From positions 4,216,001-4,280,000 of the forward strand of contig NZ_CP009526.1 in the NCBI RefSeq assembly GCF_000969985.1: a stretch of DNA of 64,000 bases, given 5' to 3'. Below are positions 28,540-38,232 of this stretch, in pieces (the first letter of the stretch is position 1; each line of letters starts with the position of its first letter). This stretch comes from Methanosarcina barkeri str. Wiesmoor (GTDB taxonomy: Archaea > Halobacteriota > Methanosarcinia > Methanosarcinales > Methanosarcinaceae). The translations under genes were made by a program, and so were the position numbers. The notes under the pieces were generated by a model, which worked only from the letters and a program-made list of their open reading frames with translations, searched no databases and was not told the DNA's origin.

Positions 28540-29595
28540 TCAGTTGGCAACATAGCCGTATCCATATCCTTTTGCTACCCAATTCTCAAGACTGTGATCA
28601 AATGGTTCTAATATGTTTGAGCCTGATCCTATCATAACATAAGGCGACACAGTCCACATAACATTATCATAAACGTTAATTGACCCGCTTGCATTAAAAC
28701 TTCCAATGCCTGCACTGCTGCTTGAGCCCTTGAAATCATGCATTATATTATGATGGACATTCACATTCGTCAGTGGATTTACCATTTCAACGCAACACCA
28801 TCCAGACTCGGCACTACCTGAAAAGGTATTGTGATCCACTTCAATGTTTGTGCAATTGTTTATCCTGACACCTGTGTTGGTTTGAACCTCAACATCACAG
28901 TTATACATTCTGGAATCCTTAGTCTCTGATAAGAATCCTACACCATCGTGCCCTACGGAATGCATTCTGCAGTTATATACTTCTATTCCAGAGCTTTTAG
29001 TGATTCTGACACCATCACTATATAAATAGCGGGTGAATAAAATATCATGTACTTTACTATCCTTCGAAGACCTGAACTGTATGCAGTTTCGATAGCCTCC
29101 GTGACCTCCGTCACTAGGTCCGGTGGCCGTACTTTTGAACTGAAGGTTACACACTTCAACGTTGGAGACACCTGACCCGAATACATATGCAGGTGATTCC
29201 ACTGAGTGGCAAACTGAGCCATTAGCAAAGATTATTGTATCGTCGCCTGCACCTTTCAGTACTACATTAGATTTCAAAACTATAGGTGCACTTATCTTAT
29301 AAGTGCCAGCGGCAAGGAGAACATATCCAGGGTTACCTGATGTCGCTCCTGATGCTACGGAATTTATTGCATTATTAATTTCATTCTGGGCATCTGATCC
29401 AAATGTCGGATTTACAGTAATATTGTTCTGTGCTCCTGATACTACGAAATTTATTGCATTATTAATTTCATTCTGGGCATCTGATCCAGATGTAGGATTT
29501 ACAGTAATTGTGTTCTGTGCGCCTAAAGCAGCGGGCACGGCTGTTAAAATAAGACATGCTGTCAGAAATAGGGTTCCTATCTGTCTTTTTAGCAT
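28540..29595 (-). CDS. Secreted right-handed beta-helix protein 1
   Basis: 351 residues. The signal peptide is RQIGTLFLTACLILTAVPAALGA. The mature part is a parallel beta-helix: the entry motif NPGYVLLAAGTYKISAPIVLKSNVVLKGAGDDTIIF is followed by coils such as SGIEVYNCRMHSVGHDGVGF and TNIEVDHNTFSGSAESGW. The fold is typical of polysaccharide lyases and glycan-binding surface proteins; no catalytic motif can be assigned. Residues 27-85 contain a duplicated 30-residue unit (NTITVNPTSGSDAQNEINNA, then NNITVNPTFGSDAQNEINNA), absent from the paralogue at 30.9 kb. Start ATG 29595 has AGGTGAT before it. Similar genes occur in Methanosarcina beside disaggregatase-like proteins, but that function is not shown here. 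Confidence 0.82.
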   Translation of the reverse strand: MLKRQIGTLFLTACLILTAVPAALGAQNTITVNPTSGSDAQNEINNAINFVVSGAQNNITVNPTFGSDAQNEINNAINSVASGATSGNPGYVLLAAGTYKISAPIVLKSNVVLKGAGDDTIIFANGSVCHSVESPAYVFGSGVSNVEVCNLQFKSTATGPSDGGHGGYRNCIQFRSSKDSKVHDILFTRYLYSDGVRITKSSGIEVYNCRMHSVGHDGVGFLSETKDSRMYNCDVEVQTNTGVRINNCTNIEVDHNTFSGSAESGWCCVEMVNPLTNVNVHHNIMHDFKGSSSSAGIGSFNASGSINVYDNVMWTVSPYVMIGSGSNILEPFDHSLENWVAKGYGYGYVAN

Positions 29596-29639
29596 CGTAT
29601 CACCTTTTGGGTTGGGTTTGGAATTTGAGTGAATTCAAA

Positions 29640-29734
29640 AACTATAAGATAGTTCTATTTCTCCAACAGTTGATACGATTGTTAAAATAAGACATGCTTT
29701 CAGGAATAGGGTTTCAGTCTGTCTTTTTTGCATT
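29640..29734 (-). pseudogene. Fossil 5' end of a beta-helix gene
   Basis: Minus-strand ATG at 29734 begins MQKRQTETLFLKACLILTIVS, clearly related to MLKRQIGTLFLTACLILTAVP of the intact genes, but the frame stops after about 32 codons. It appears to be the 5' end of a third gene copy whose body was deleted. Confidence 0.65.
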
Positions 29735-30003
29735 GTATCGCTTCCAGGTTGGACTTAAAATTTGAGTAAAATCAAGAACTCCAGGATAATCGTATATTCT
29801 TTCCCAGAGATTTCTCAAAATTCCATATTACGGACTCTTAATGTCTTTCCAAACTATCTTATTAGATCGAATATGTATAAAATATTTAATTATGTCAAAT
29901 TTTTATGGGTTTTAAGACTCCTATTATTTTTGTGAAATATTTTTGAATCTATCCAATTTGATTCTCTGCGATTTATGTAAGGTGGATATGTTGCAACACA
30001 GAG

Positions 30004-30047
30004 TCTCACTCTCCAATCATTATAGGGATCAGTCATTGGAAGTGAGA
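30004..30047 (-). promoter_or_regulatory. Conserved hairpin in the duplicated leader, copy 1
   Basis: TCTCACT(C)TCCAAT pairs with ATTGGAAGTGAGA, 13 base pairs with one bulge and a loop of about 17 bases. It lies about 410-450 bases upstream of the beta-helix start. The other copy keeps the pairing. Confidence 0.45.
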
Positions 30048-30639
30048 TTGGACATTAGAAGTTTTTGCTTCTATTACTCAAATCTGATATTGGCCATAAG
30101 ATGTTATCCTTCTGGTCAATACTTTCTGTTTCACTAACTACGGCCTCTAGCAAAGTCAACTTCTTTAAAAAGTTTTTCTCTTTCTATTGTTTAATTACTA
30201 AGTTGACATTTCAGATTTAGATATGTTATATTATAAAATAGTTTGTATTTTTTTAAAAAAATTTTGGAAATAAATACTGCAAAGTCTTAAAAAATTAGGT
30301 AAGTTATAGAAGAATAACTGAACTTAATTGAATACTTCTACTATTAACTTCAAAAATTCGAGATACAACAATGACATTTTTTAGAAATTGAATGAGAACA
30401 TATTTCCTTTTTCCCTTTTTTCCTTATAATAACTGAAAATTTATGAAAATAAATATGTTAATTCTTAATCCACAATTGTTTTTAGAGTTTGTCTTGAAAT
30501 TTAAACTATTTTCACAATTAGATAATGGGTAGTATTAACATACTTCAAACGAGTAGATTTGTAAGGAGACTGATTAATCTACACTTTCTCATAATTGGAA
30601 AAAGCAAAAAAAGTTAACGGAAAGTAGATAAAAGAAAGA

Positions 30640-30760
30640 GAACAGTTTCATGTTCTCCTTTTATCAGAAAATCACTTATGGGCAAAGTAGGCCCACAACT
30701 TTGTCTTTCTCTTCTTCATCGATCCTGCAAATACCGAAGTGTTCGAACCCGTATAGTTCG
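30640..30760 (-). pseudogene. Fossil of gltX 3' end plus terminator, copy 2
   Basis: The minus-strand frame reads FEHFGICRIDEEEKDKVVG, then frameshifts before LLCP. It corresponds to FERFGFCRIDAVSEDEIVAYFAHK of GluRS. The terminator palindrome follows with one mismatch (GAACAGTTTCATGTTC, 30640-30655). More decayed than copy 1 in frame but longer in matching sequence. Confidence 0.75.
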
Positions 30761-30811
30761 AACGGTGGTATGATCATGTACTTGTACGATCATGTACTGT
30801 ACGTATTTCAG

Positions 30812-30905
30812 GACTTAATGTTGAATATATTCCTTCTGTTGAATACATTCCTTCTGTTGAATATATTCCTTCTGTTGAATACATTTCATCTGTCGAATAA
30901 TGTTT
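30812..30905. repeat. 18-bp TTGAATA-type tandem repeat (copy near beta-helix gene 2)
   Basis: About five units of CTTCTGTTGAATATATTC-type sequence directly after the stop of beta-helix gene 2. It is an expanded version of the repeat at 28468. Confidence 0.75.
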
Positions 30906-30921
30906 CATTGTGTTTGTTGAA

Positions 30922-31890
30922 TTAGTTGTCAAGAGAGCCGTATCCATACCCTTTTGCTACCCAATTCTTAACACTGTGATCAGATGGTCCCAGTATGTTT
31001 GAGCCCGATCCTACCGCAACGTAAGGTGACACGTTCCACATAACATTATCATGGACGCTAATTGATCCGCTTGCATGAATATTTCCAATGCCTGCACTGC
31101 TGCTTGAGCCTTTGAAATCATGCATTATATTATGATGGACATTCGCATTTGTCAGTGAATTTTCCAGCTCAACACAGCACCAGCCAGAGCCGGCACTACC
31201 TGAAAAGGTATTGTGATCCACTTCAATATTTGCGCAATTGTCTATCCTGACACCTGTATTGGTTTGAACCTCAACATCACAGTTGTACATTCTGGAATTC
31301 TTAGTACCTGATAAGAATGATACACCGTCGTGTCCTACGGAATGCATCTTGCAGTTGTATACTTCTATTCCAGAACTTTTACTGATTCTGACACCATCAC
31401 CGTACAGATAGCGAGTGAATAAAATATCATGTACTTTACTATCACTCGAAGACGTGAATTTTATGCAGTTTCTATAGTCTCCATGACCTCCATCACCAGG
31501 TCCGGTGGCCGTACTTTTGAACTGAAGGTCACATACTTCAACGTTGGAGACACCTGACCCGAATATATATGCAGGTGATCCTCCGGAGTTACAAACTGAA
31601 CCGGTAGCAAAGATTATTGTATCGTCGCCTGCACCTTTCAGTACTACATTAGATTTCAAAACTATAGGTGCACTTATCTTATAAGTGCCAGCAGCAAGGA
31701 GAACATATCCAGGGTTACTTGATGTCGCTCCTGATGCTGCGGAATTTATTGCATTATTAATTGCAGTCTGGGCACCTGATCCAGACGTCGGTTTTACAGT
31801 TATTGTGTTCTGTGCGCCTAACACAGCGGGTACGGTTGTTAAAATAAGGCATGTTACCAGGAATAGGGTTCCTATCTGTCTTTTTAGCAT
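30922..31890 (-). CDS. Secreted right-handed beta-helix protein 2
   Basis: 322 residues from ATG 31890, chosen because AGGTGAT lies just upstream and it aligns with the paralogue's start; an in-frame extension of 14 codons to 31932 precedes it. The signal peptide is RQIGTLFLVTCLILTTVPAVLGA. One NTITVKPTSGSGAQTAINNA unit (single, not duplicated) is followed by LAAGTYKISAPIVLKSNVVLKGAGDDTIIF and beta-helix coils nearly identical to gene 1. It ends SVKNWVAKGYGYGSLDN. The gene arose by tandem duplication with its leader. Function is probably binding or modifying surface polysaccharide. Confidence 0.82.
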   Translation of the reverse strand: MLKRQIGTLFLVTCLILTTVPAVLGAQNTITVKPTSGSGAQTAINNAINSAASGATSSNPGYVLLAAGTYKISAPIVLKSNVVLKGAGDDTIIFATGSVCNSGGSPAYIFGSGVSNVEVCDLQFKSTATGPGDGGHGDYRNCIKFTSSSDSKVHDILFTRYLYGDGVRISKSSGIEVYNCKMHSVGHDGVSFLSGTKNSRMYNCDVEVQTNTGVRIDNCANIEVDHNTFSGSAGSGWCCVELENSLTNANVHHNIMHDFKGSSSSAGIGNIHASGSISVHDNVMWNVSPYVAVGSGSNILGPSDHSVKNWVAKGYGYGSLDN

Positions 31891-31979
31891 CGTATCACCT
31901 TTGGGTTGGTTTTGGAATTTGAGAAGACTCAAAAACCATAGGGTTAGAGTCTATTCTTTCCCAAAGCACATACGGACGT

Positions 31980-32170
31980 TAAACTAAGACATGCTTTCAG
32001 GAATAGGAGTTCCTGATTTATTTTTAGCATCGTATCACCTTTGGGTTGGATTTGGAATCTGCGTAAACTCAAAAAACTATATGATAGTTATATTTCTCCA
32101 ACAATTGATACGATTGTTAAACTAAGACCTGTTGTCAGAAATAGGGTTCCTGTCTGTCTTTTTAGCATTG
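31980..32170 (-). pseudogene. Two successive fossil 5' ends of beta-helix genes
   Basis: ATG-started fragments related to MLKRQ...LFL...CLI are seen reading leftward from about 32028 and about 32168. Each is preceded by GGTGATACGATG or GGCGATACAATG-like sequence and is cut off within about 25 codons. Confidence 0.55.
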
Positions 32171-32437
32171 TATCGCCTATAAGGTTGGACTTAAAATTTG
32201 AGTAAACTCGAAAATCCAGGATAATCGCATACTCTTTCCCAGATATTTCTCAAAATTCCATATTACGTACTCGTAATGTTTTTCCGAACTATCTAATTAG
32301 ACCTAGTCTATATCAATATCTAATTATGCCGGGTCTATACGGTAATTCAAAGATTCTAATTACGTCTGCGTAATATTTTTGAATCTATCCATTCGGTTCT
32401 CTGCGATTTATGTGGGGCAGACACGTTGCACACAGAG

Positions 32438-32483
32438 TCTCACTCTCCAATCACATTATAGGGGTCAGTCATTGGAAGTGGGA
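32438..32483 (-). promoter_or_regulatory. Conserved hairpin in the duplicated leader, copy 2
   Basis: The same 13-bp stem as at 30004; one A-U pair is replaced by a G-U wobble, so pairing is kept. The loop differs in length by two bases. Confidence 0.45.
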
Positions 32484-32996
32484 TTGGACATTAGAAGTTT
32501 TGGCTTTTATCACTCAAAACCTGTTACTGGCCACAGGATATTCTTCTTTTTGGTCAATAATTCCTGTTTTACTAATTACGACCTCTAGCCAGGTCAACTC
32601 TTCTGAAAGGTTTTTTCCTTTTTGTCCTTTACTGTTCTTTAATTACTAAGTTGACATCCAAGGTTTATACAGGTTATATTATAAAATATTTTTGTATTTT
32701 TTCAAAAAAATTTAAAAATTATATAATATAAAACACTATGAAGCTATTAGAGAATGACTAAGCAAATACTATTTGTATTAATTTTAAATGATGGAAATAC
32801 AAAAACAAAACTTACAAATTCTAAAAACTTTTAGAGACAGAAACAAGGTTCATTCCCGCCACAATGGAGAAAACATAGTATATGACAGAAACAAACCTTA
32901 TGCACTCATTACCTTTTAGCTTTGATCTTTTTTCGTGTTTTAATTTAAGAGTTTGTTTCAATTTAAGAGTTTATTTACTTTCGGATTATATTCCCG

Positions 32997-33085
32997 GCCT
33001 TGTGTTTGTTGTCACCTTTATGAAGTTTGTCTTCGTTACAGTACTGCTGCCTGCCACATTACTTCCTGTAAATGTAATCTTATAG
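32997..33085 (-). pseudogene. Fossil PKD-domain C-terminus
   Basis: The minus-strand frame reads ITFTGSNVAGSSTVTKTNF and continues IKVTNTRPGI before a stop. This is the end of a PKD domain not belonging to any intact gene here. Shortened versions (NFI(K/R)VTNTR) recur in the gaps at about 35565-35612, 38140-38190 and 40645-40695. Confidence 0.65.
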
Positions 33086-33120
33086 AACCAGGAGGTTTAC
33101 AACCGTTTTCAAAGTTGCAG

Positions 33121-35124
33121 TCACTTTGCCACTTTTATATATTTCCATTTCGATTTTGTACTACTTCCTGCTTCATTTGTTGCTATGAGTTTAACCGTGT
33201 AAGTTCCTGCAGATGAATATGTGTGTGTTGGACTCTTTTCTGTTGAATATTTACCATCTCCGAAATCCCATTTCCATGAGGTTGGCGATCCTTTGCTCGT
33301 CTCTGTGAATGTTACCTTTAGCGGAGCTTTTCCTGATAATGGCCAGCCCCAGAAATCTGCAGTCGGAGCTTGCGAAGTTCATGTCACGGTTATATATTTT
33401 GTTTTTGTTGCTGTGTTGATGCCTGCCGCATTGGTTACTTTGAGGGTTACTGTGTATTTTCCGGCTTTGGAATACTTATGCATTGGATTCTGGTGGAATG
33501 ACTTTGTTCCATCTCCAAAATCCCATTTCCATTTGGTCGGTGACCCTGTACTTTTGTCAGTAAATTTAACGTTTAATGGGGATTTTCCGGAGGTTGGAGA
33601 TGCAGAGAAGGCAGCAACGGGTTTTGATGTCACGGTTATATACTTTGATTTTGTTGCTGTGTTGATGCCTGCTGCATTGGTTACTTTGAGAGTTACTGTG
33701 TATTCTCCTGCTTTGGAATATTTATGAGTCGGATTCTGAAGGAATGACTTTGTTCCGTCTCCAAAATCCCATTTCCATTTCGTTGGTATTCCTGTACTTT
33801 TGTCAGTAAATTTAACTTTTAATGGTACTCTTCCTGAGGTTGGAGATGCAGAGAAAGCAGCAACGGGTTTTGTTGTCACGGTTATATACTTTGATTTTGT
33901 TATCGTGTTACGTCCTGCCGCATTCTTTACTGTTAAGCTAACAGTATATGTTCCTGCTTTTGAATACTTATGAACCGGATTCTGGAGGAATGACTTTGAA
34001 CCATCTCCAAAGTTCCAGAACCAGGAAGTTGGGGAGCCAGTGCTGGTGTCAGTAAATTTAACGTTTAATGGTGTTTTCCCAGAAGTTGGGGATGCAGAAA
34101 AAGCAACTACAGGGAGGTCTGAACCGAGAGTAGCCATGTAAATATCAGGACCTTCATTTCTCCAGTCCACCCATACTATTTTGTTACCATAAATATCAGG
34201 CTCTTTCGCTGTTTGACTGGTGGATATCTTTTTTCTCTCGGAAGTGGAGAGATTATACATATAGATATCAGGAAAACCATCGCCAGTCATAGCAAGAGAA
34301 TATACGATATCATCACCGTAGATTTTAGGGTTGCCTATTTCATCAGTGGATTTAAGGATTATATTTTGCTTTTTAGTAGAGAGATCCATTACATAAATAC
34401 CGTAAATGTAATCATAATCAGTAGTGGCACCTACCCACACTACCCTGTTCCCGTAAATTGTAGGCGAGTAATGACCACCAATGGTGAATTTTGTTGTTGA
34501 TATTTTAGTCTCCTTCTTATTGGAAAGATCGTACATGTAGATATCAGGGTGGCGATAATCTCCATCGCGTTCGTCCTGCCACACTATTCTATTATCGTAT
34601 ATAGAAGGATAAAATGCTTTACCGCTGGTAGTAATCTGAGTTTCTTTTTTAGTAGATAGATCGTACATGTAGAGATTAGAACTTCCATTACGTTCGTCCT
34701 GCCACACTATTCTATTACCATAGATTGCAGGATTATGTGCCATTCCACTTTTAGAGATACAAGTTTGTATTTTTGTAGAGAGATCTTCCACGTAAATGTC
34801 ATGACCTCCGTTGCGCTCATCCTCCCAAACTACCAGATTTTTATAAATAGCAGGATTTATCTGATCTGTTTTATTGGTAGTGTGAATTTCTATTTTGGTG
34901 GAGAGATCAAATATGTATATATCCCAGTTTCCATTGCGGTTATCCTGCCACACTATCTTGTCACCATAGATATCTGGATTGGATGCCGTTCCATGGTTGG
35001 TTATCCGAGTTTCAGTGATTGCAGATGGAGAAGCTGATGATGCCGTAGATGAAACGAAAATCAAAAATAAAATCAGAACTGCTGATGCTATAACCACTGA
35101 ATACGATTTTTTGTTAATTTTCAC
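33121..35124 (-). pseudogene. Type A propeller-PKD gene (array copy) with a premature TGA
   Basis: The gene codes for 581 residues to a TGA at 33379-33381. The signal peptide is VVIASAVLILFLIFVSSTASS; seven propeller units (PDIYGDKIVWQDNRNGNWDIYIFD first) and three PKD domains follow. Paralogues have GGA at the stop position (ITVTGTSQAPTADFW), and the frame continues open to a stop at 33121-33123. One substitution at 33381 therefore removes the fourth, WGWPLSGKAPL-type PKD. The shortened protein may still be made and exported. GTG start at 35124 with GGAGTAGGATAA before it. Paired with the type B gene upstream. Confidence 0.85.
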
Positions 35125-35656
35125 TTATCCTACTCCTTAATCTTTAATTTATTTTTCATATAAAAAATGTTAATAATTTAGAGATATGTAAATTTTTAAA
35201 CTTTGTTATTTAAATTAAAAATTTAAGGAAATGTGTAATTTTAGAAAATTTGTTTTGAGAAGAAGAATAAGTTTACAGTAAATCCGTACATAAATAACAA
35301 AATTTTTCGGTATAAAAAAAGATAAAAGAAAAACTTTTGAGAATTTCAAATGAGCTTTAAAAGAATTAAGAAATTAGATAGGGAGCGCTACTGAAAATCA
35401 CAAAATTAAAATCTCTCTAAAAAATGACAAAAAAGATGGGTGAACTAATTTTTAAATATCAAATCAACAACTTATAGACACTTTCAGATAAGAAATAAGG
35501 AACAATGAAAAAATGAATAAAAAGAGTGAGTAAAAGAAAAGAGAACAGTTTTTATTTACTTTCAGAGTATGGTTTCAATCTTGTGTTTGTTGCCACCCTT
35601 ATGAAGTTGTGATCCTATAGAACCCAGGAGGTTTACAACCGTTTTCAAAGTTGCAG
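35125..35656. other. Array intergenic spacer 1
   Basis: About 530 bases, almost the same in all three spacers of the array. It includes (minus-strand order) the PKD fossil, a half of the gltX terminator palindrome (AGAGAACAG), a conserved AT-rich core, and the promoter of the next gene with TTTTTATATG and GGAGTAGG. No gene. Confidence 0.6.
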
Positions 35657-37696
35657 TCACTTTGCCACTTTTATATATTTCCATTTTGATTTTGTACTAC
35701 TTCCGGCTTCATTTGTTGCTATGAGTTTAACCGTGTAAGTTCCTGCTGCTGAATATGTGTGTGTTGGACTCTTTTCTGTTGAAGATTTACCATCTCCGAA
35801 ATCCCATTTCCATGAAGTTGGTGATCCTTTGCTAGTCTCCGTAAATTTTACCTTTAGCGGAGCTTTTCCTGATAATGGCCAGCCCCAGAAATCTGCAGTC
35901 GGAGCTTGCGAAGTTCCTGTCACGGTTATATACTTTGATTTTGTTGCTGTGTTGATGCCTGCCGCATTGGTTACTTTGAGGGTTACTGTGTACTTTCCGG
36001 CTTTTGAATACTTATGCGTTGGATTCTGGTGGAATGACTTTGTTCCGTCTCCAAAGTCCCATTTCCATTTCGTGGGTGTTCCGGTACTTTTGTCCGTAAA
36101 TTTAACGTTTAATGGATATTTTCCTGAGGTTGGAGATGCAGAGAAGGCAGCAACGGGTTTTGATGTCACGGTTACATATTTTGTTTTTGTTACCGAGTTA
36201 CGTCCTGCCGCATTCTTTACTGTTAAGCTAATAGTATACGTTCCTGCCTTTGAATACTTGTGAACCGGATTCTGGTGGAATGACTTTGATCCATCTCCAA
36301 AGTTCCATATCCACTTTGTCGGTGTTCCTGTACTTTTGTCAGTAAATTTAACTTTTAATGGATATTTTCCTGAGGTTGGAGATGCAGAGAAAGCAGCAAC
36401 TGGTTTTGCTGCCACGGTTATATAATCTGTTTTTGTTACCGTGTTACGTCCTGCGGCATCCTTTACTGTTAAGCTAACAGTATATACTCCTGCTTTTGAA
36501 TACTTGTGAGTCGGATTCTGAAGGAATGACTTTGATCCGTCTCCAAAATTCCAGAACCAGGAAGTAGGTGTTCCTGTACTTGTGTCAGTAAACTGCACTT
36601 TCATTGGGGCTTTTCCTGAGGTGGGAGATGCAGAGAAGGCAGCAGTCGGCAGGTTTGAACTGGTGAGAGTACCCATGTAGACATTGGGTTTTTCATTTTC
36701 ATTGCCCCAATCCGTCCACACTATCTTATCACCATACAAATCAAATCCTAGACTAATTGATGTGCTATTAGTATGAGTTTCCTCTTGAGTTGAGAGGTTA
36801 TACATGTAAAATTGGTCACCCAGCCAAACTATCCTGTCCTTGAAGATTGCAGGACTATAATAAAATATTGATCCGTTGTTGGCAATTTGAGTTTCCTTCT
36901 TAGTAGAAAGATCATACATGTAGATCTTGGAGTGGTAATCTCCATCATCTCCCATGCGCCAATCTGCCCACACTATAATGTTATTGTCAATATCAGGACT
37001 GAATGCTGAATCGCGGTTGGTAATTAGAGTTTCCTTATTAGTGGAGAGATCGTACATTGTGAGACTACTTGGGCGTCCATCAATATCAGATACCCCTACT
37101 ATTATGTTACCAAAAAAAGCAGGATTGATTATTGGCACATCGATGAGATAAGTTTTCTTCTGAGTGGAGATATCATAAATGCAATAATTATATGTGCCAC
37201 CATACAGTATCCTGTTCCCGGAGATAGCGATCCTGAGTTCATACGCGAATCCATCCTCAGGAATTGTGCTATTGGTTATCCGAGTCTCCTTGTGAGTGGA
37301 GAGATCGTACATGTATACATCATGTCCTCCCTCGGTATCATTCTGACTATTTCCATTGCGCCCATCCAGCCATATTATCCTATTACCATAGATAGAAGGA
37401 GACGTTGCTGATCCACTGGTAGTAATTTGAGTTTCCTTCTGAGTGGAGATATTGTACATATAAATATTGGAGGGCCCATCACTCTGGTTTCCATTACGCC
37501 AGTCCTCCCATACTATCCTGTCACCATATATAGAAGGACAACATGCTGATCCACTGGTGGTTATCGGAGTTTCATTGATAGTGAGCGAAGCAGTTTGCTC
37601 AGTAACCGCCGATGCAATAGATGAAACGAGAATTAAACATAAAATCAGAACTGCTGATGCTAAGGCCACTGAATACGATTTTGTGTTAAGTTCCAA
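35657..37696 (-). CDS. Type B propeller-PKD surface protein (array copy 1)
   Basis: 679 residues. Start is TTG at 37696 (TTGGAACTTAAC), where the other array genes have GTG; GGAGTAGGA precedes it. Signal peptide VALASAVLILCLILVSSIASA. Seven propeller units follow, of which the third and fourth are divergent (LRIAISGNRILYGG, PAFFGNIIVGVSD). Four PKD domains follow, the first with SGKAPMKVQFTDTSTGTPTS and the last of the WGWPLSGKAPL type, ending KVAK. It is the partner of the type A gene downstream and is closely related to the gene at 40741. Secreted with no anchor; adhesion role inferred. Confidence 0.87.
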   Translation of the reverse strand: MELNTKSYSVALASAVLILCLILVSSIASAVTEQTASLTINETPITTSGSACCPSIYGDRIVWEDWRNGNQSDGPSNIYMYNISTQKETQITTSGSATSPSIYGNRIIWLDGRNGNSQNDTEGGHDVYMYDLSTHKETRITNSTIPEDGFAYELRIAISGNRILYGGTYNYCIYDISTQKKTYLIDVPIINPAFFGNIIVGVSDIDGRPSSLTMYDLSTNKETLITNRDSAFSPDIDNNIIVWADWRMGDDGDYHSKIYMYDLSTKKETQIANNGSIFYYSPAIFKDRIVWLGDQFYMYNLSTQEETHTNSTSISLGFDLYGDKIVWTDWGNENEKPNVYMGTLTSSNLPTAAFSASPTSGKAPMKVQFTDTSTGTPTSWFWNFGDGSKSFLQNPTHKYSKAGVYTVSLTVKDAAGRNTVTKTDYITVAAKPVAAFSASPTSGKYPLKVKFTDKSTGTPTKWIWNFGDGSKSFHQNPVHKYSKAGTYTISLTVKNAAGRNSVTKTKYVTVTSKPVAAFSASPTSGKYPLNVKFTDKSTGTPTKWKWDFGDGTKSFHQNPTHKYSKAGKYTVTLKVTNAAGINTATKSKYITVTGTSQAPTADFWGWPLSGKAPLKVKFTETSKGSPTSWKWDFGDGKSSTEKSPTHTYSAAGTYTVKLIATNEAGSSTKSKWKYIKVAK

Positions 37697-38232
37697 TTAT
37701 CCTACTCCTTAATCTTTAATTTATTTTTCATATAAAAAATGTTAATAATTTAGAGAGATAGATACATTTTTAAACTTTGTTATTTAGATTAAAAATTTAA
37801 TAAAATGTATAATTTTAGAAAATTTGTTTTGAGAAGAAGAATAAGTTTACAGTAAATCCGTACATAAATAGCAAAATTTTTCGGTATAAAAAAGATAAAA
37901 GAAAAACTTTTGAGAATTTTAAATGAGCTTTAAAAGAGTTAAGAAATTAGATAGGGAACGCTACTGAAAATCACAAAATTAAAATCTCTCTAAAAAATGA
38001 CCAAAAAGCCGGATGAGCTCATTTTTAAATATCAAATCAACAACTTACAGACACTTTCAGATAAGAAAGAAGGAACAATGAAAAAATGAATAATAAGAGT
38101 GAGTAAAAGAAAAGAGAACAGTTTTTATTTACTTTTGGAGTATATTCCCAATCTTGTGTTTGTTGTCACCTTTATGAAGTTGTAATCCTATAGAACCCCA
38201 GGAGGTTTACAACCAAGTTTTCAAAGTTGCAG
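37697..38232. other. Array intergenic spacer 2
   Basis: A near copy of spacer 1, including the PKD fossil near 38140-38190 and ACCCCAGGAGGTTTACAACC after the next stop. No gene. Confidence 0.6.

Larger units (their letters stand above)
29596..30639. other. Long upstream region of beta-helix gene 1 (duplicated leader)
   Basis: Contains a fossil signal-peptide start (29657-29734) and then about 500 bases that are clearly similar to 32168-32700 upstream of the paralogue. Within it is a 13-bp stem with one bulged base (30004-30017 with 30035-30047). The remainder to 30639 is AT-rich. The short ORF at 29943 is not conserved. Confidence 0.6.
31891..32881. other. Long upstream region of beta-helix gene 2 (duplicated leader)
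   Basis: Two more signal-peptide fossils occur (about 31980-32040 and 32100-32170). Then comes the roughly 530-base leader shared with beta-helix gene 1, holding the second copy of the hairpin (32438-32483). The rest is AT-rich. Confidence 0.55.

Noticed and set aside
35757-36263. Plus-strand 168-codon frame, repeated at 33221, 26065 and 40841
   Set aside because: Antisense to PKD repeats; its recurrence only reflects the repeated PKD coding sequence on the other strand.
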